A stretch of 6,862 nt of DNA from Planctomycetota bacterium (lineage in GTDB: Bacteria > Planctomycetota > Phycisphaerae > UBA1845 > Fen-1342): positions 1 through 6,862 of the forward strand of contig JAUWXH010000109.1 in the NCBI GenBank assembly GCA_030616465.1, in the 5' to 3' direction. Below are positions 5,501 through 6,862 of this stretch, in pieces. The notes under the pieces are model-generated. The model was not told the DNA's origin. It was given only the letters and a program-made list of their open reading frames with translations, and did not search any database. Every line of letters starts with the position of its first letter. The stretch's first letter is position 1. The position numbers were made by a program, and so were the translations under genes.

Positions 5501-5580
5501 TGGCACGGCCGTGTCGGCCGTGTGGCTTATCACGTGTCCCCCACCTCCAAAGAGGTGGGCCACACCGCCGTGGGAGAGGC
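5501..5580. repeat. Structured intergenic repeat with nested inverted repeats
   Basis: The spacer between two convergent genes contains several nested elements. A perfect tandem 9-mer CGGCCGTGT occurs at 5506-5514 and 5515-5523, overlapping the palindrome CACGGCCGTG at 5504-5513. A hairpin CCCACCTC (5540-5547), loop CAAA, GAGGTGGG (5552-5559) has 8 perfect pairs and can extend through GTGT (5534-5537) with ACAC (5562-5565) across a 2x2 internal loop. GTGTGGC (5520-5526) is also complementary to GCCACAC (5559-5565), an alternative longer fold. The arrangement resembles REP-like interspersed elements I associate with planctomycete genomes. No T-tract follows on either strand. It may act as a bidirectional transcription block. 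Confidence 0.65.
5540..5559. terminator. 8-bp hairpin between fecCD-like gene and rsmD
   Basis: This perfect 8-bp stem with a 4-base CAAA loop lies 53 bases past the permease stop and 21 bases before the rsmD stop codon when read inward, so it could serve both convergent transcripts. There is no downstream U-run in either direction, which makes it non-canonical as an intrinsic terminator; it may instead stabilise 3' ends. Confidence 0.4.
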
Positions 5581-6182
5581 TACTCGGACGGTGACTGATC
5601 CCGCTTGACCTGCGGGCTCAGCAGCAATACGCGCGCGCCGCCGAATGTGCGCTCGTCGCAGCAAGTGACGTTGCGGAGCCGCTGTTTCGGGAAGCGCGTT
5701 TTCGCCCCGTGTCGCAGCACGAGCAGCCCGTCCGACATCACCCGCGGCGTCAGCCGTTCGAGCAGGTCCAGCACGCGCGTGGGATCTTCCACGTCTGCGT
5801 AAGGCGGATCGACAAACACGAGGCCGAAGCCCGCGCCCGCCACCGGCGGAATACGCATCGTCCACGCGTTCTCGGCCGAGACACGCGCAACGGCGGTCAG
5901 CCCCAATGCCCGCAGGTTCGCGCGCAGAACCTGTAGCGCGCGGCGGTTGCTCTCCACGAACAGACAGGACCGCGCCGCGCGCGACAGCGACTCGATCCCC
6001 AGTGCCCCGCTGCCGGCAAACAGATCGAGCACGTCCAGTTCCGGCAGCGCGCCGCCGCTGCCGAAGCGGTGCCCCAACATGCTGAATAGCGACTCCTTGA
6101 CGCGGTCGGGGATCGGACGGGTGGTCTCGCCCGGCGGGGCCTGAAGGGGTCGGCCTCGGAATTTGCCGGCGATCACACGCAT
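5580..6182 (-). CDS. rsmD: 16S rRNA (guanine(966)-N2)-methyltransferase RsmD
   Basis: The protein has 200 residues, close to the usual RsmD length of about 180-200. RsmD methylates N2 of G966 in 16S rRNA of the assembling 30S subunit, using S-adenosylmethionine, in the cytoplasm. Diagnostic features: N-terminal MRVIAGKFRGRPL (1-13), TRPIPDRVKESLFSML (21-36), Rossmann motif I LDLFAGSGALGIES (52-65), acidic motif II VESN (76-79), and the catalytic DPPY motif at 125-128. The C-terminal strands DGLLVLRHG and GGARVLLLSP complete the fold. I chose ATG 6182, which begins exactly at the conserved family N-terminus; the TTG at 6209 would add nine residues (Gly/Ala/Pro-rich) and has no ribosome binding site. 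A TACAAT -10-like box on the minus strand (6219-6214) would put the transcript start near 6207, which also favours 6182. It is convergent with the permease gene and divergent from the UvrB/UvrC-motif-like gene. Confidence 0.95.
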   Translation of the reverse strand: MRVIAGKFRGRPLQAPPGETTRPIPDRVKESLFSMLGHRFGSGGALPELDVLDLFAGSGALGIESLSRAARSCLFVESNRRALQVLRANLRALGLTAVARVSAENAWTMRIPPVAGAGFGLVFVDPPYADVEDPTRVLDLLERLTPRVMSDGLLVLRHGAKTRFPKQRLRNVTCCDERTFGGARVLLLSPQVKRDQSPSE

Positions 6183-6213
6183 CGGCGGGCGGGGTCCTGC
6201 GGCACCCAACGGG

Positions 6214-6219
6214 ATTGTA
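6214..6219 (-). promoter_or_regulatory. TACAAT -10-like box for rsmD
   Basis: Read on the minus strand, GATACAATCC provides a TACAAT hexamer one base from consensus, about 32 bases before ATG 6182. No clear -35 is present at the expected spacing. Its flank (ATC after the hexamer) resembles that of the TATAAT at 2084-2089. It lies in the 107-bp spacer shared with the divergent gene at 6290. Confidence 0.4.
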
Positions 6220-6289
6220 TCGGGCCGCCAGCCGTCGCTCGCCGCCGCTGACTGATCGCCGGCAATACGCGAACCGATACAGGTTTGTC

Positions 6290-6862
6290 ATGATACGCGA
6301 CCTGCGGACGATCCTCGACGGCTGGGAGTACGAGCCGGGCAAGATCTCGGTGCGGAAGATTATCGGCCGAGACGGCCGCACCAAAATCCAGACGCGGATC
6401 GACCTGGGCCTGTTGCAGCTCGAAACCACCGGCCGACCCGACGGCCAGCGCCCTTACGGTTGTACCTCACTTCTGGAATATCACGAGAGGCGCCGACAAC
6501 AGCACGTCGCCCGACACGGCAGCGACGCCGGCTTCGAGCTCTCGCCCCAGGACTCCCAGGAGCTCCGCCACGAGGCCTATCTGCACTACCAACGCTACCT
6601 TTCGCTGTTTGTGCTGGAGGAGTTTGACGGCGTCCAGCAAGACACCGAGCAGAACCTGCGCCTGATCGACTTGGCAACGCGCTATGCCGCGCGCCTGTAC
6701 GACCGGGAGTTGTTCGCCTCACAGCGGGCATACGTGCTGATGATGAACATCCGCGCGCGGGTCTACGAGGCGCTCGCCCACGAAGCGTACGAGACCGCCT
6801 TGTCCGCCGTCGCCAGCGGCATCGAAGAGATCGGGCAGTGCGCCGCGGCTGAAGGGTCCGAC
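6290..6862 (+). CDS. Planctomycete-type UvrB/UvrC-motif-like protein, 3' partial
   Basis: The frame opens at ATG 6290, with an AGG at 6281-6283 as a weak ribosome binding site, and runs without a stop to the right edge: 191 residues. Residues 1-64 form a compact block: ILDGWEYEPGKISVRKIIG, DGR-K-IQTRIDLGLLQLE (29-45), GRPDGQRPYGC (48-58) and SLLEYHERR. I recall this pattern from planctomycete proteins annotated as UvrB/UvrC-motif or DNA helicase UvrBC. Residues 86-185 are helical, with repeated aromatic/Leu spacing (YLHYQRYLSLFVLEEFDGV; RLIDLATRYAARLY; ALAHEAYETALSAVASGIEEI), consistent with a helical-repeat region. The UVR helix pair itself would lie beyond the edge and is not seen. A DNA-repair role should not be assumed from the name. 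It is divergent from rsmD across a 107-bp spacer, so the two may share a control region. Confidence 0.8.
   Translation, partial: MIRDLRTILDGWEYEPGKISVRKIIGRDGRTKIQTRIDLGLLQLETTGRPDGQRPYGCTSLLEYHERRRQQHVARHGSDAGFELSPQDSQELRHEAYLHYQRYLSLFVLEEFDGVQQDTEQNLRLIDLATRYAARLYDRELFASQRAYVLMMNIRARVYEALAHEAYETALSAVASGIEEIGQCAAAEGSD

Noticed and set aside
4632..5594. 320-residue plus-strand frame overlapping the permease
   Set aside because: It is an Arg/Pro-rich off-frame shadow; the permease frame carries all family motifs and hydrophobic helices.
5530..6429. 299-residue minus-strand frame overlapping rsmD
   Set aside because: It is Arg/Pro-rich in a different frame from rsmD, whose methyltransferase motifs are unmistakable.

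Overview
The window is high-GC bacterial chromosomal DNA. It most likely comes from a member of the Planctomycetota, possibly a Phycisphaerae-like lineage or a metagenome-derived relative. This rests on protein families remembered from that phylum: a protein opening with a planctomycete-type conserved block sometimes annotated as UvrB/UvrC-motif protein, a multi-zinc-ribbon protein ending in a DUF4190-like membrane pair, and a LolA-like protein with a helical tail. No rRNA or other decisive marker is present, so the assignment is an inference.

Layout. At the left edge (2-925, +) is the 3' part of a gene for a LolA-like protein with a helical, basic C-terminus. It is followed by an AT-richer array of seven 8-bp units (937-992) in an otherwise GC-rich gap. 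A minus-strand gene (1196-1915) encodes a single-pass membrane protein with an FxLyD-like beta domain. A divergent spacer then carries a TATAAT box and a strong ribosome binding site that lead into a short plus-strand lipoprotein reading frame (2136-2369). The tail of that frame overlaps, antisense, the end of a minus-strand zinc-ribbon/DUF4190 gene (2245-3009).

From 3151 a tight plus-strand operon begins: lipoprotein A (3151-3816), lipoprotein B (3818-4465) and a FecCD-type ABC permease (4471-5487), with gaps of 1 and 5 bases. The two lipoproteins look like divergent tandem paralogs. The permease is complete and well conserved, but no classical binding protein or ATPase is visible beside it. 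A structured spacer with nested inverted repeats (5501-5580) separates it from the convergent minus-strand gene rsmD (5580-6182), a 16S rRNA methyltransferase. Divergent from rsmD, and running off the right edge, is the conserved UvrB/UvrC-motif-like gene (6290-6862).

Most genes are ordinary housekeeping or envelope genes. The points most worth a second look are the paired lipoproteins coupled to an orphan FecCD permease, the short lipoprotein frame with its own promoter and ribosome binding site, the octamer array, and the structured spacer between the permease gene and rsmD. I see no CRISPR array, transposase, tRNA, rRNA or phage gene.
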